A stretch of DNA of 64,000 bases from Leptospira idonii (GTDB lineage: Bacteria > Spirochaetota > Leptospiria > Leptospirales > Leptospiraceae), in assembly GCF_004770995.1 (NCBI RefSeq), contig NZ_RQHW01000016.1, positions 159,017-223,016 on the forward strand. Direction: 5' to 3'. The notes under the pieces are model-generated. The model made no database searches. It was given only the letters and a program-made list of their open reading frames with translations, and had not been told where the DNA came from. Position numbers and translations under genes: made by a program. This document shows, piece after piece, positions 1 to 8,573 of the stretch (the first letter of the stretch is position 1; each line of letters starts with the position of its first letter).

Positions 1-235
1 CTAAAATCATATCTGCCTGCCTGGGAGAAAAAGAAGGACGTTCCGCACCGAAACGGGCGATATCGTAGTCGGCACAAGCTGTTCCCATGTATTCAATCCC
101 ACAGCAAGCAGTCGCAAAAGGATACGGCCAAAGAGAATAACTTTGTCCCCACTGAACCACATTTTCCAGTTTGGCCACTTGGAACATATCCCCGAACATT
201 TCACCGGGCTTAGCTAAAACATCCGTTAATCCCAT
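1..235 (-). CDS. nuoB: NADH-quinone oxidoreductase subunit B (partial, N-terminal part)
   Basis: This subunit of respiratory complex I carries the terminal iron-sulfur cluster N2 and passes electrons to quinone at the membrane. Only the first 78 residues lie in the window; the gene runs off the left edge. The translation shows the paired cysteines at residues 44-45 in the [11 protein letters not shown] context and the following [16 protein letters not shown] segment, both hallmarks of NuoB. The start codon (233-235) lies inside the end of nuoA, so the two genes overlap by 10 bases and are probably translationally coupled. The rest of a nuo operon should lie to the left. Confidence 0.95.
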   Translation of the reverse strand, partial: MGLTDVLAKPGEMFGDMFQVAKLENVVQWGQSYSLWPYPFATACCGIEYMGTACADYDIARFGAERPSFSPRQADMIL

Positions 236-603
236 TCAAGCGCCCCCTTCTTCCATATATAATATAGACCGACCACTAAAATCAAAAGAAAGAAAAACAT
301 TTCGACAAGGAAGAAACCGCCTAATCCTGCGTTTTTGAAATTGATCAAATTGACGGCCCAGGGATAAAGAAAAACGGCTTCGATATCGAATAATATGAAT
401 AAGACGGCGACTAAGTAGAATTTGATGTTGAAGAGACCTCTTGCGTCCCCGTAATACGTAACACCGCATTCGAAAGTGTCGGCAGGCTTGGACTTTTTTT
501 TCGGATTGAGAAGAAAGGCAAGCGATAGTATGACGGCGGAGAAGCCAAGTCCCAAAGCTAATTGAATAAGGATAGGTGCAAAACTATCTGGAGCAGAACC
601 CAT
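226..603 (-). CDS. nuoA: NADH-quinone oxidoreductase subunit A
   Basis: NuoA is a small membrane subunit of complex I that helps couple quinone reduction to proton pumping. The 125-residue length is normal. Three membrane helices are visible, around residues 10-32, 60-82 and 95-117. The loop after the first helix has the conserved FECG motif (Cys46), and the second helix carries the FDIE motif (residues 72-75). The start has an AAGGA ribosome site just upstream. It is the first gene of the minus-strand nuo operon and overlaps nuoB by 10 bases. A TTGACA-type promoter lies directly before it. Confidence 0.95.
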   Translation of the reverse strand: MGSAPDSFAPILIQLALGLGFSAVILSLAFLLNPKKKSKPADTFECGVTYYGDARGLFNIKFYLVAVLFILFDIEAVFLYPWAVNLINFKNAGLGGFFLVEMFFFLLILVVGLYYIWKKGALEWD

Positions 604-610
604 TCCTTAA

Positions 611-639
611 ATCATCTCATCACTTAGCGAATATGTCAA
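611..639 (-). promoter_or_regulatory. candidate promoter of the nuo operon
   Basis: On the minus strand a TTGACA box (634-639) is followed after 17 bases by GATGAT (611-616), a 4/6 match to TATAAT. Transcription would start almost at the nuoA ATG (603), implying a very short or absent leader. Weak -10 box, so tentative. Confidence 0.35.
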
Positions 640-694
640 GGCGAGATTCTTTTTGGGATATTTTTATGATCAGAGAAGTAGATAAACCACAATC

Positions 695-711
695 TTGAGA
701 ATCGTTCTCAA
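695..711. promoter_or_regulatory. perfect palindrome resembling a Fur-family operator
   Basis: TTGAGAATCGTTCTCAA is a perfect inverted repeat with 7-bp arms and a 3-base centre. Its core TGAGAATCGTTCTCA fits the 7-1-7 arrangement of Fur-family boxes (consensus TGATAATnATTATCA). It lies 92 bp upstream of nuoA and about 320 bp upstream of the phosphatase. Which gene it controls, if any, cannot be told from the sequence. Confidence 0.4.
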
Positions 712-1030
712 AAATATGTTTTCCTTTTGTACATTTAAAAAGAGGAAATACGAAAAGAGACCGAAGTCCCTTCTCATTTCCAGAAAGATCCATCTCAAAA
801 AGTAAGATCCTAACAGGAAGGAACCACTCCACCAAACCAAAGTTAAACAAAATATAACGCTGTTTTTCTTCAAAAAAAAGAAGAAATACCAATCTCCCAG
901 CAGTTTTATTAGAATTTTTGCATTTTGCACAGCACAATATACGCTATAACAGAATATTTATCCGCCATAACATATTTCTCCTTGCTCCCTCTCTCGCCCC
1001 TCCTTTTAGATCCAAAGGAAGGAAGCGACC

Positions 1031-3322
1031 ATGTTTACAGAAGTAAGACCGAACTACAATCCCTACGAAATTTCCAGAGAATCTCAGGAAATCTTAGACA
1101 GCCTTTCCTCACTGATACTGTCCCCTCCTGCAGGAGACTTTTTTCAAACCAGAGTACAAAGACTGGCAAACGTTCTGCACCTATCAACCGTTTGGATTGC
1201 AGAATGGAAAAAGGAGACTTCCAACTTTCAGACCTTGGCTTTTCTCCATTCGGGAGAACATTTCCCTCCCCAAACTTATAATGCGAAAATAGCTCCCTGC
1301 TCGGAGGTAGTGGAAACAAAAACTTATTTTCACACTACGGATCTGGAGGATAAATATCCGGGATTCGAATCTATTCTTTCCATAAAAGGATCACATTATT
1401 TAGGTTATCCTCTTAAAGGAAGATCGGGGGAAATCATAGGAGTGATCTCCATCCTCAGCAAAAAGAATATTCCTCATCTCTCTCGAGTGATCCGCATCCT
1501 AGAACTGACTTCCGTACGAACTGCACAAGAACTGGAGAGAAGAAAGTCGGATACATACATATCTCATGCGATCGAATCCGTTTATTCACTGAGCCATGCA
1601 TTGAAAGAAATTCACAGACTTGCCACTTCCCATTTCGATTCGATAGAAGATCTATTTTCCGGGTATTTAAAAACAGGCTTACAATTATTTCACTTTCAAA
1701 TAGGAACCATCAGCAGACTGAAGCAGGATAAATACAGAATCGTTCGTGTAGAAGGAAAAAATACTACACTCAAACAGGGAGATCAGTTTCGGCTAGTAGA
1801 TACTTTTTTTGCCAAAGCGGCCTCGAACAAAAAAACGATCTATCACGAGGATATATTCTCTTCGGATGAGGAATTACATAGAACTCTTTTCTACAAAGAA
1901 TATGGCTTCGTAAAATCGATCGAAGTTCCCATTCTCATAGAAGGAAAAGTGGAAGGTTCCATCGGATTTTTTTCTACTGAGGCAGGAGGAATCCCCATCG
2001 AAGATTATTTTATAGAAGTGATCGAAATGATGAGCACAAGCATCGCCTATGAAATCGGAAAAAGAGAAGCCGCCGAGGAATTAGGAAGGATCAAACTCCA
2101 CCAAGACGGAGATTATTATCTAACCTCTCTTTTGGTAAAACCGTTAGGCGGAACAAAGATAGAAAGTAAAAACGTAAAGGTCGAATTTCTCACCAAACAG
2201 AAAAAAGAATTTTCCTTCAAGGGAAAAGAGGGAGAGATCGGAGGAGATTTATCCGTAGCGCATACCGTTTTTTTAAAAGACAAAAGATATACCGTATTTA
2301 TCAATGCGGATGCTATGGGGAAATCACTGCAAGGTGCGGCAGGAGCCCTCGTTCTAGGCGCAGTGTTCGGATCCATCATAGAAAGAACCAAAAACAGGGA
2401 GGAATATCAAAATTGGTATCCGGAACAATGGCTGAGAGAAACATTCCAAGAACTCAATAAAACTTTCGAAAGCTTCGATTATACGATGTTAGTGTCTTTG
2501 ATTTTAGGGCTTTTGGAAGACGACTCAGGGCTTTTGTATTTCGTAAACGCAGAACATCCCAATTTGATTTTATATAGAGACGGAGTTGCCAGCTTTGTGG
2601 AAACAAGATATAGCTATTTGAAAATAGGAGCGACACTTCCCCAAGAAAGATTTGCCATCAATATATTTCCTTTGCAGAAAGGAGATATATTGATCGGAGG
2701 TTCGGATGGTAAGGATGATATCCTGGTTCACGGAGCTTGCAGCGGAAGTCAGTTTTTAAATACAGATGAAAAACTATTCTTAGAGCACGTAAGAAGAAGA
2801 CAAGGAGATCTCAGAGGAATCGTTAGATCCATCCAACAAACGGGAGATATTACGGACGATTTGTCCTTATTCCGATTGGAATACGATCCTGATGAAAAAA
2901 ATCGAACCGAATCCATTTCCGAGTCCAGCGGACCCAACCAGGAAATACTCAGAAGGTTGATTCGTTCCGAGATAACAAACAAAGAATATAAAAAAGCGGT
3001 CGCTTACGGAGAAAAATATATATCCGTCAGTGCGGACAGCAATTTCGTTCTACTATCCCTTTCCTTCGCCTATCAAAAATTAGGTAAAATAGAAAAAGCC
3101 ATCGAATATTCGGAAAGGCTCTTGTTGCGAGAACCGAATTCATTGAATAATATTACCCATTTAGCTGTGTTATATGGAAAAAAAGGAGAATTCGAAAAGG
3201 CAAAAGAGTTTTTAAACCTAGCTACAAGTTCGGTTACGGATCCGAAACAATTGGATATATTAGAAAAATACAGAACACGAATCGAAAACGTGAACCTAAA
3301 ACAAAGCAAGATCCCAGTCTAA
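1031..3322 (+). CDS. SpoIIE-type protein phosphatase with GAF and TPR regions
   Basis: Predicted cytoplasmic serine/threonine phosphatase of the PP2C/SpoIIE class, the type that typically acts on anti-sigma-factor antagonists in partner-switching pathways. The 763-residue protein has two GAF-like sensor regions (about 35-168 and 190-340) and a PPM/SpoIIE domain (about 365-625). It ends in TPR-like helices (about 645-755). The metal-binding aspartates appear intact: Asp406 in GGD, Asp427 in ADAMG, the GSDGKDD segment and the DITDD segment. The start has a GGAAGGAAG ribosome site. No anti-sigma kinase or STAS protein lies beside it, so its target is unknown. The ligand of the GAF regions cannot be inferred. 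Confidence 0.8.
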   Translation: MFTEVRPNYNPYEISRESQEILDSLSSLILSPPAGDFFQTRVQRLANVLHLSTVWIAEWKKETSNFQTLAFLHSGEHFPPQTYNAKIAPCSEVVETKTYFHTTDLEDKYPGFESILSIKGSHYLGYPLKGRSGEIIGVISILSKKNIPHLSRVIRILELTSVRTAQELERRKSDTYISHAIESVYSLSHALKEIHRLATSHFDSIEDLFSGYLKTGLQLFHFQIGTISRLKQDKYRIVRVEGKNTTLKQGDQFRLVDTFFAKAASNKKTIYHEDIFSSDEELHRTLFYKEYGFVKSIEVPILIEGKVEGSIGFFSTEAGGIPIEDYFIEVIEMMSTSIAYEIGKREAAEELGRIKLHQDGDYYLTSLLVKPLGGTKIESKNVKVEFLTKQKKEFSFKGKEGEIGGDLSVAHTVFLKDKRYTVFINADAMGKSLQGAAGALVLGAVFGSIIERTKNREEYQNWYPEQWLRETFQELNKTFESFDYTMLVSLILGLLEDDSGLLYFVNAEHPNLILYRDGVASFVETRYSYLKIGATLPQERFAINIFPLQKGDILIGGSDGKDDILVHGACSGSQFLNTDEKLFLEHVRRRQGDLRGIVRSIQQTGDITDDLSLFRLEYDPDEKNRTESISESSGPNQEILRRLIRSEITNKEYKKAVAYGEKYISVSADSNFVLLSLSFAYQKLGKIEKAIEYSERLLLREPNSLNNITHLAVLYGKKGEFEKAKEFLNLATSSVTDPKQLDILEKYRTRIENVNLKQSKIPV

Positions 3323-3390
3323 TAACGGGTTTATGCCGAGTTTGATTCTTTCTGAGAAGGAATTCCCATTCTCGATCCAAATTATTTTAG

Positions 3391-3555
3391 ATGGCAATTA
3401 TGACCACATCTATCAAGGATGACCGTAATCGTGCTGGCATGTTGACCTTAAACTTAAAAGAAACCAGGTTGAAATCCCAGGTGCCAGAGAGAATGGCATC
3501 TTACACTGATTATATAAGACCGGGAAGCGGCGAAAATAAAGAGAACAGCAACTAG
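3391..3555 (+). pseudogene. small ORF, possible gene remnant
   Basis: This ATG-started frame encodes 54 residues (beginning MAIMTTSIKDD, ending GENKENSN). It has no good ribosome site and no domain I recognise. Sequence after its stop seems to continue as decayed coding in the same area, so it may be the front of a broken gene rather than an independent small gene. An expressed small protein is not ruled out. Confidence 0.25.
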
Positions 3556-3793
3556 TTTTTTAAGCGGTTCAAAAACACATAGGCATTTCAGTGCCTACAA
3601 CGCCGGTCTTCTCTCACTATACAGTATAACAAATATTAAAGAGATGTCCAGGAGCAAGTAGGGTATAGACGATTCATCTACTTAAAGAACGGGAATCGGC
3701 AGGCAAAATCCCATTCGATGAATTGGAAGGAAAATATGAGAAAAAACTCCCCGATAGAGTGATCCTGGAAAACTGACCCTATATGGGATTTAA

Positions 3794-3823
3794 TTGACAC
3801 TGTACGAATATGTTACTTATAAA
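3794..3823 (+). promoter_or_regulatory. promoter of the acyl-CoA synthetase gene
   Basis: TTGACA (3794-3799) and TATAAA (3818-3823) are separated by 18 bases, close to the vegetative consensus. The expected start site near 3830 is only about nine bases before the ATG at 3839, so the message would have a very short leader. Confidence 0.55.
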
Positions 3824-3838
3824 AAGGAAAATAATTTT

Positions 3839-5443
3839 ATGACTGAATCAAACTTCTCATGGAAAATCCCGCAATATTTCAACATAGGTGTCGCCGTCAC
3901 GGATTCCCATTTGGGAACTGAGAAAGAATCCAGAACCGCACTCGTGATCGAAAATGAAAACGGTGAAAAGGAGGAATGCGATTTTAAGACACTTTCTTTG
4001 TTATCTTCCCGATTTCATTTTTCACTTTCTCAATTAGGATACCCTAGAGACGTAAGAGTACTGATCCGGTTGCACAATTCGATCGCATATCCTGTCAGTT
4101 TTTTCGGAACTCTCAAATCGGGAGCGATCGCAACTCCCACCTCCACTCTTCTGACACCTAAAGAAGTGTCCTATATCGCAAAAGATTCGGGAGCACAAGT
4201 CATTGTTCTGGAAAAATCCATGTGGAAAGATCTGGAAAGTGAGCTTACGGAAGTCCTTCCTTTGAAAACAGTTTATCTTTCCGGAAAAGGAGAGATGCCT
4301 AAGTCGAACGGAAGATTCCGTTTTATCGATTTGGAAGAGGAACTTCCTAAAGAAATGAAACTTCCCGATCCAGTAGAGACAAAAGCGGACGATCCGGCTT
4401 ATCTTGTTTATACATCGGGAACGACCGGTTACCCCAAGGGAGTGCTTCATGCACACAGAGCTTTGCTCGGAAGGCAACCTGCCAGCGAACATTGGTTTCA
4501 TTTTCAAGAACACGATAGAATCCTACATTCGGGAAAATTCAATTGGACTTATGTTTTAGGGACTGCTCTTATGGATCCTCTTTACAGAGGTCATACTGTT
4601 GTTGCCTACGAAGGAAAAAATCATCCGGAACTTTGGCCTGAACTCATAGCAAGACACAACTGCACTATCTTTATAGGGGTTCCTACCGTTTACAGGCAAA
4701 TCCTGCAAAAAACGAATTTCTCCAAAAAAGATGTTCCCTCTCTTCGTTATTGTATGTCTGCAGGAGAACATTTGTCAGACGAAGTGTTGAGTCTATGGAA
4801 AAGCCGTTTCGAGGTTCCTATTTACGAAGGTTTGGGCATGTCCGAATTTTCCTATTATATATCACAAAATAAAAACAATCCCATCAAACCGGGCTCCGCA
4901 GGAAAGATCCAGCCGGGACATATAGTGGACATAGTGGATCCGGACGGAAGGCCTGTATCTTTCGGAGAAGAAGGTCTGATTATAGTTTCGGAAAAGGATC
5001 CTGGACTCTTCCTTCGCTATTGGAATCTCCCCGAAGAGGATCGTAAGTCCAGAAAAAACGGATATTTCATCACAGGAGATTATGCTACAATAGATAAAGA
5101 AGGTTATATTTGGTTCATAGGAAGAAAGGATGATATCATCAATACCTTCGGGTACAGAGTGTCCCCTTACGAAATAGAAAGGGTTATGAAATCTCATCCT
5201 AAAATTTCGGACTGTGTTGCGATTGGAGAGGATGTGGGAAACGATAAGATACTCGTATCGTTATGTGTAATTCCTTATCCGGAAGAGACAATCTCGGAAG
5301 AGGATCTGATCGCCTATGGAAAGGAGCGGCTTGCGGAATACAAAGCACCTAAAAAAATCCACTTCTTTGAAAATTTTCCAAGAACAAAAAACGGAAAAAT
5401 TCTAAGGAACGAAATTTTGCATTCTCTTCCCGTAAAAAAATAA
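3839..5443 (+). CDS. AMP-forming acyl-CoA synthetase (benzoate/medium-chain type)
   Basis: Member of the ANL superfamily that activates a carboxylic acid to its acyl-adenylate and then to the CoA thioester. The 534-residue protein shows the P-loop-like signature YTSGTTGYPKG, the aromatic-rich substrate pocket stretch, the YEGLGMSE motif, the ITGDYA adenylate-binding motif and the C-terminal RTKNGKILR with the catalytic lysine. The overall pattern resembles benzoate- or medium-chain acyl-CoA ligases more than acetyl-CoA synthetase; the substrate is not determined. I chose the ATG at 3839 because AAGGA lies 9 bases before it. A longer TTG-started frame would begin inside the promoter. Transcribed alone or together with fumarase downstream. 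Confidence 0.82.
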   Translation: MTESNFSWKIPQYFNIGVAVTDSHLGTEKESRTALVIENENGEKEECDFKTLSLLSSRFHFSLSQLGYPRDVRVLIRLHNSIAYPVSFFGTLKSGAIATPTSTLLTPKEVSYIAKDSGAQVIVLEKSMWKDLESELTEVLPLKTVYLSGKGEMPKSNGRFRFIDLEEELPKEMKLPDPVETKADDPAYLVYTSGTTGYPKGVLHAHRALLGRQPASEHWFHFQEHDRILHSGKFNWTYVLGTALMDPLYRGHTVVAYEGKNHPELWPELIARHNCTIFIGVPTVYRQILQKTNFSKKDVPSLRYCMSAGEHLSDEVLSLWKSRFEVPIYEGLGMSEFSYYISQNKNNPIKPGSAGKIQPGHIVDIVDPDGRPVSFGEEGLIIVSEKDPGLFLRYWNLPEEDRKSRKNGYFITGDYATIDKEGYIWFIGRKDDIINTFGYRVSPYEIERVMKSHPKISDCVAIGEDVGNDKILVSLCVIPYPEETISEEDLIAYGKERLAEYKAPKKIHFFENFPRTKNGKILRNEILHSLPVKK

Positions 5444-5469
5444 GAAGAACGATTGGGTATACCGCAAAA

Positions 5470-5481
5470 CTTTAATTAAAG
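5470..5481. other. 12-bp perfect palindrome before fumarase
   Basis: CTTTAATTAAAG lies 31 bp before the fumarase start. It could be an operator or a chance AT palindrome; there is no further support. Confidence 0.2.
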
Positions 5482-5512
5482 ATAGAATGAAAACAGGGAA
5501 AAACAAGATCCG

Positions 5513-7045
5513 ATGACAAAAATCAGAATTCTTCCGGGCAATCATATTTCAGAATCAGTATTCCGTGCATTACAATATATTTCCGCCTATCATACAAAAG
5601 ATTTTGTGGATGCAATGTATGATGCGTGGAAAAAAGAAGAATCTCCTCCTGCGAAAAACGCTCTCTTTCAGATCCTGAAAAATTCCAAAATGGCAGCATT
5701 CGGAAATCGCCCATTATGCCAAGACACTGGGATTGTAGTGGTATTCGTAAAAATGGGTTCTCATCTCATCATAGAAAGCGATAAAACCTTACAAGAATTA
5801 ATTGATGATGGAGTGAGAAAAGCATATACCTTTCCTGAAAATCCTTTAAGAGCTTCCGTGGTGGCAAATCCGGAAAGTTTGAGAAACAACACGAAAGACA
5901 ACACTCCCGCAATCGTTCATACGGAAATGGTCACAGGAAATGAAATCCATTTCTGGGTGGCAGCCAAAGGAGGAGGCTCTGAAAACAAAGCGAAATTCGC
6001 AATTCTAAACCCGAGCGATTCCATAGTCGATTTTGTTTTAGAATCCATTCCTAAAATGGGAGCCGGTTGGTGCCCCCCCGGGGTTTTGGGAATCGGGATC
6101 GGAGGAACCGCAGAAAAAGCAGTGCTTATGGCAAAACGTTCCCTGATGGATCCGATCGACATCCAAGATCTCAAACAAAAAGGCCCCAAAAACAACGTAG
6201 AGAAATTAAGATTAGAACTTTATGAAAAAGTGAATCGATTGGGAATCGGTGCACAAGGATTAGGCGGACTCACTACTGTCTTAGACGTAAAGATAGAAAC
6301 CTTTCCCACACATGCAGCCTCGCTTCCCATCGCAATCATTCCGAATTGTGCCGCAACAAGACACATTCACTTCACACTGAATGACGAAAAAATTCCGGAG
6401 TTTATTCCTCCCTCTCTCGACGTTTGGCCTGATCCGGAAATGAAAGAGGACATATCTTTAGGCAAGGTAATCAACTTGGATACGATCACTCAAGAGGAAA
6501 TCCGTTCTTGGAAATCAGGAGACAGACTTTTGTTAAGAGGAAAAATTCTGACGGGAAGAGATGCTGCTCATAAAAGAATGACTGAGATTTGGAAGGAAGG
6601 AAAAGAAATTCCCTTCGATCTGAAAGGTAAATTCATCTATTATGTCGGCCCCGTGGATCCTAAACCGGGAACGGACGAAGTGGTCGGTCCTGCCGGTCCC
6701 ACTACATCCACTCGAATGGATAAGTTCACAGAACAAGTATTAGAGAGAACAGGACTTTTCGGAATGATAGGAAAAGCGGAGAGAGGAAAAGAGACAATCG
6801 ATCTCATTCAGAAATTCGGCTCCGTTTATCTCATCGCAGTAGGAGGAGCGGCCTATCTGGTTTCTCAAGCGATTCGAAAATCTAAGATAGTCGCATTCGA
6901 AGATTTAGGAATGGAAGCGGTTCATGAGTTTGAAGTATATGATATGCCGGTTCTCGTTGCGGTGGATGCGAACGGGAAATCCATTCACGAAACAGGACCG
7001 AAGATCTGGAAAGAAAAAATCAAAGAGAAAGAAGCAAAAAAATAA
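5513..7045 (+). CDS. fumA: class I fumarate hydratase (iron-sulfur dependent)
   Basis: Converts fumarate and malate reversibly in the TCA cycle, using an oxygen-sensitive [4Fe-4S] cluster. The 510-residue single chain has the alpha region (about 1-290) followed by the beta region (about 330-500), the usual fused form. Three cluster cysteines are visible: Cys69 in CQDTG, Cys187 in GAGWCPPG and Cys279 in PNCAATRH. The KPGTDEVVGPAGPTTSTRMD stretch marks the beta domain. The gene follows the acyl-CoA synthetase by 69 bases and converges on rarA with only 15 bases between stops. A related tartrate dehydratase is possible, but full length and context favour fumarase. Confidence 0.92.
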   Translation: MTKIRILPGNHISESVFRALQYISAYHTKDFVDAMYDAWKKEESPPAKNALFQILKNSKMAAFGNRPLCQDTGIVVVFVKMGSHLIIESDKTLQELIDDGVRKAYTFPENPLRASVVANPESLRNNTKDNTPAIVHTEMVTGNEIHFWVAAKGGGSENKAKFAILNPSDSIVDFVLESIPKMGAGWCPPGVLGIGIGGTAEKAVLMAKRSLMDPIDIQDLKQKGPKNNVEKLRLELYEKVNRLGIGAQGLGGLTTVLDVKIETFPTHAASLPIAIIPNCAATRHIHFTLNDEKIPEFIPPSLDVWPDPEMKEDISLGKVINLDTITQEEIRSWKSGDRLLLRGKILTGRDAAHKRMTEIWKEGKEIPFDLKGKFIYYVGPVDPKPGTDEVVGPAGPTTSTRMDKFTEQVLERTGLFGMIGKAERGKETIDLIQKFGSVYLIAVGGAAYLVSQAIRKSKIVAFEDLGMEAVHEFEVYDMPVLVAVDANGKSIHETGPKIWKEKIKEKEAKK

Positions 7046-7060
7046 GAACTTTCTAAATAA

Positions 7061-8326
7061 CTAAAACGAGCCTTCTCCCCAAAGTTTGCGAAGCTGTTCT
7101 TTCAGATTTTTTTCCATACCTTGGTTCGTAGGCTCATAAAACCTAGGCGGTTTGGGATAAAATTCGTCCGGAAAGTATTTTTCCAAAACGAAATGATCCG
7201 GATAATCGTGAGGGTATTTATATCCCTTCCCCGCCCCTTCCTGTTTATGAGTGGCGGTAGGAGCATTTCTCAAATGATTCGGAATCGAATAACCCAGTTT
7301 TCCTTCCCGAACGTAAGCCAAAGCCTTATCGATTCCCAAATAACTTGCATTAGATTTAGGAGCGCTGGCCAAAAAGGTAGTACATTGGCCTAGAGGAATT
7401 CTCGCCTCAGGCATTCCGATTCTTTCCACAGCCTGCCAGGTTGCGATCGCCAAAGGAAGTGCATGAACACTGGCATTTCCCACATCCTCGCTTGCAAAAA
7501 CGACAAGCCGCCTAGCAATGAATAGAGGATCTTCCCCTCCTTCCAACATGATCGCCAAATAATAAAGAGCCGCATCCGGATTGGAACCTCTCATAGACTT
7601 TATGAAAGCGGAGATCACATCGTAATGTTGGTCCTTGTTTTTGTCGTATTGAATGAGTCTGGCGCCCAAAAACCTTTCCACATGATCCAAGGAAATGGTT
7701 TCATTCGGTTCGGATTGAGAAAGAAGGCCTTCCAAAATTCCCAAAAGTTTTCTGGCGTCTCCCGCACTTGCATTTAAAATTTCAGTAACTGCGTCCTCGG
7801 AAAGTTTTCTGCCTTCCCCGACTTTTTCTAATGCCTGTTCAATGATGGATTTTGTTTCTCTTTCGTCCAAAGAATTCAAACGAAAGATTTGAGTTCTGGA
7901 AAGAAGTGCCCTGTTGATTCGAAAGGAAGGGTTTTCCGTAGTTGCTGCGATTAAAATCAAATCTCCTTGTTCTACGGAAGGCAGCAGTGCATCCTGCTGT
8001 GCGGAAGAAAAACGATGGATCTCGTCCAAAAACAAGGCAATCGTTCCTATTTTTTTCGTTTCTTCGATCACTTCCCTCAGCTCTTTTACTCCGCTCGTCA
8101 CAGCGGACAAAAAACGTTTCGGCAATGACCATTTATCAACGATTAAATGTGCAAGAGTGGTTTTTCCGGTTCCGGGAGGGCCGTAAAATAATATGGATGT
8201 GGGTTTGGTTAAAGTGAGAACCTGTCTAACCACTTTTTCCTGCCCGAAAAACTGATCGAAGGAAGAAGGTCTTAGTTTATGGGCAAGCGGAACCTGTTTA
8301 GAAGGTTCCGGGAACAAAGAGGACAT
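7061..8326 (-). CDS. rarA: replication-associated recombination AAA ATPase RarA/MgsA
   Basis: AAA+ ATPase of the RarA/MgsA/WRNIP1 family that acts at stalled replication forks and is related to clamp loaders. The 421 residues give the usual length. Walker A is GPPGTGKTT (residues 49-57) and Walker B includes DEIH at 101-104. A sensor 1 motif (AATTENPSF), the SLLSRTQIF region and the C-terminal tetramerisation domain with HLRNAPT follow. Last gene of the smr-cimA-pth-dedA-small protein-rarA run; 21 bases separate it from the preceding stop. Convergent with fumarase. Confidence 0.92.
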   Translation of the reverse strand: MSSLFPEPSKQVPLAHKLRPSSFDQFFGQEKVVRQVLTLTKPTSILFYGPPGTGKTTLAHLIVDKWSLPKRFLSAVTSGVKELREVIEETKKIGTIALFLDEIHRFSSAQQDALLPSVEQGDLILIAATTENPSFRINRALLSRTQIFRLNSLDERETKSIIEQALEKVGEGRKLSEDAVTEILNASAGDARKLLGILEGLLSQSEPNETISLDHVERFLGARLIQYDKNKDQHYDVISAFIKSMRGSNPDAALYYLAIMLEGGEDPLFIARRLVVFASEDVGNASVHALPLAIATWQAVERIGMPEARIPLGQCTTFLASAPKSNASYLGIDKALAYVREGKLGYSIPNHLRNAPTATHKQEGAGKGYKYPHDYPDHFVLEKYFPDEFYPKPPRFYEPTNQGMEKNLKEQLRKLWGEGSF

Positions 8327-8347
8327 ATCGCTAATTTTCCTGTAAAA

Positions 8348-8569
8348 TCAGTTTTCTTCCAATTCTTTTTTCACTGCCATATAACAATTGTATATAGTTT
8401 CATTACATACGTCACAGCCGGAATGACAACATACGAGAGACCTTTCCGAAACTTTTCCGTCCACAAGATTTCTCACAAAAGCGGCAGTTCTGTCGGGAAG
8501 AAAGAAAAAACGAACCTTTTCGAGAATGATCTCATCCTTCGTTTTAGGGAACAATCTCTCTTCGGACAT
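8348..8569 (-). CDS. small cysteine-rich protein of unknown function
   Basis: This 73-residue protein has a cluster Cys47-Cys48-His-Ser-Gly-Cys52-Asp-Val-Cys55 plus Cys62, which could bind a metal ion or iron-sulfur cluster. I do not recognise the family. It fits snugly between dedA (stop 8574, 4 bases away) and rarA (start 8326), and the start ATG directly follows the dedA stop, so it is very likely a real, co-transcribed gene. There is no signal peptide or membrane segment, so it is expected to be cytoplasmic. Confidence 0.65.
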   Translation of the reverse strand: MSEERLFPKTKDEIILEKVRFFFLPDRTAAFVRNLVDGKVSERSLVCCHSGCDVCNETIYNCYMAVKKELEEN

Positions 8570-8573
8570 TCGT

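Larger units (their letters stand above)
604..1030. other. 427-bp spacer between divergent genes
   Basis: The region separates nuoA from the phosphatase gene and is AT-rich. It holds the nuo promoter candidate and a perfect 17-bp palindrome at 695-711. On the plus strand there are loose -10-like sequences (TATAAC at 945-950) but no well-spaced -35 box. Two overlapping minus-strand frames of 86 and 105 codons exist here, but they lack recognisable domains and look like chance frames in AT-rich DNA. Confidence 0.5.
3323..3838. other. 516-bp spacer with apparently decayed coding sequence
   Basis: No intact gene of normal size is present. A 54-codon frame (3391-3555) is followed by sequence that reads as plausible protein in a single frame but is broken by TAA and TAG. 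It ends in a convincing tail (KIPFDELEGKYEKKLPD, stopping near 3775). A 6-bp perfect hairpin (TAGGCA/TGCCTA, 3580-3597) lies between. I read this as a gene remnant of unknown family. A strong promoter for the next gene lies at the right end. Confidence 0.45.

Noticed and set aside
620..937. Minus-strand ORFs of 86 and 105 codons upstream of nuoA
   Set aside because: Both are AT-driven hydrophobic frames overlapping each other in different frames, without ribosome sites or domains.
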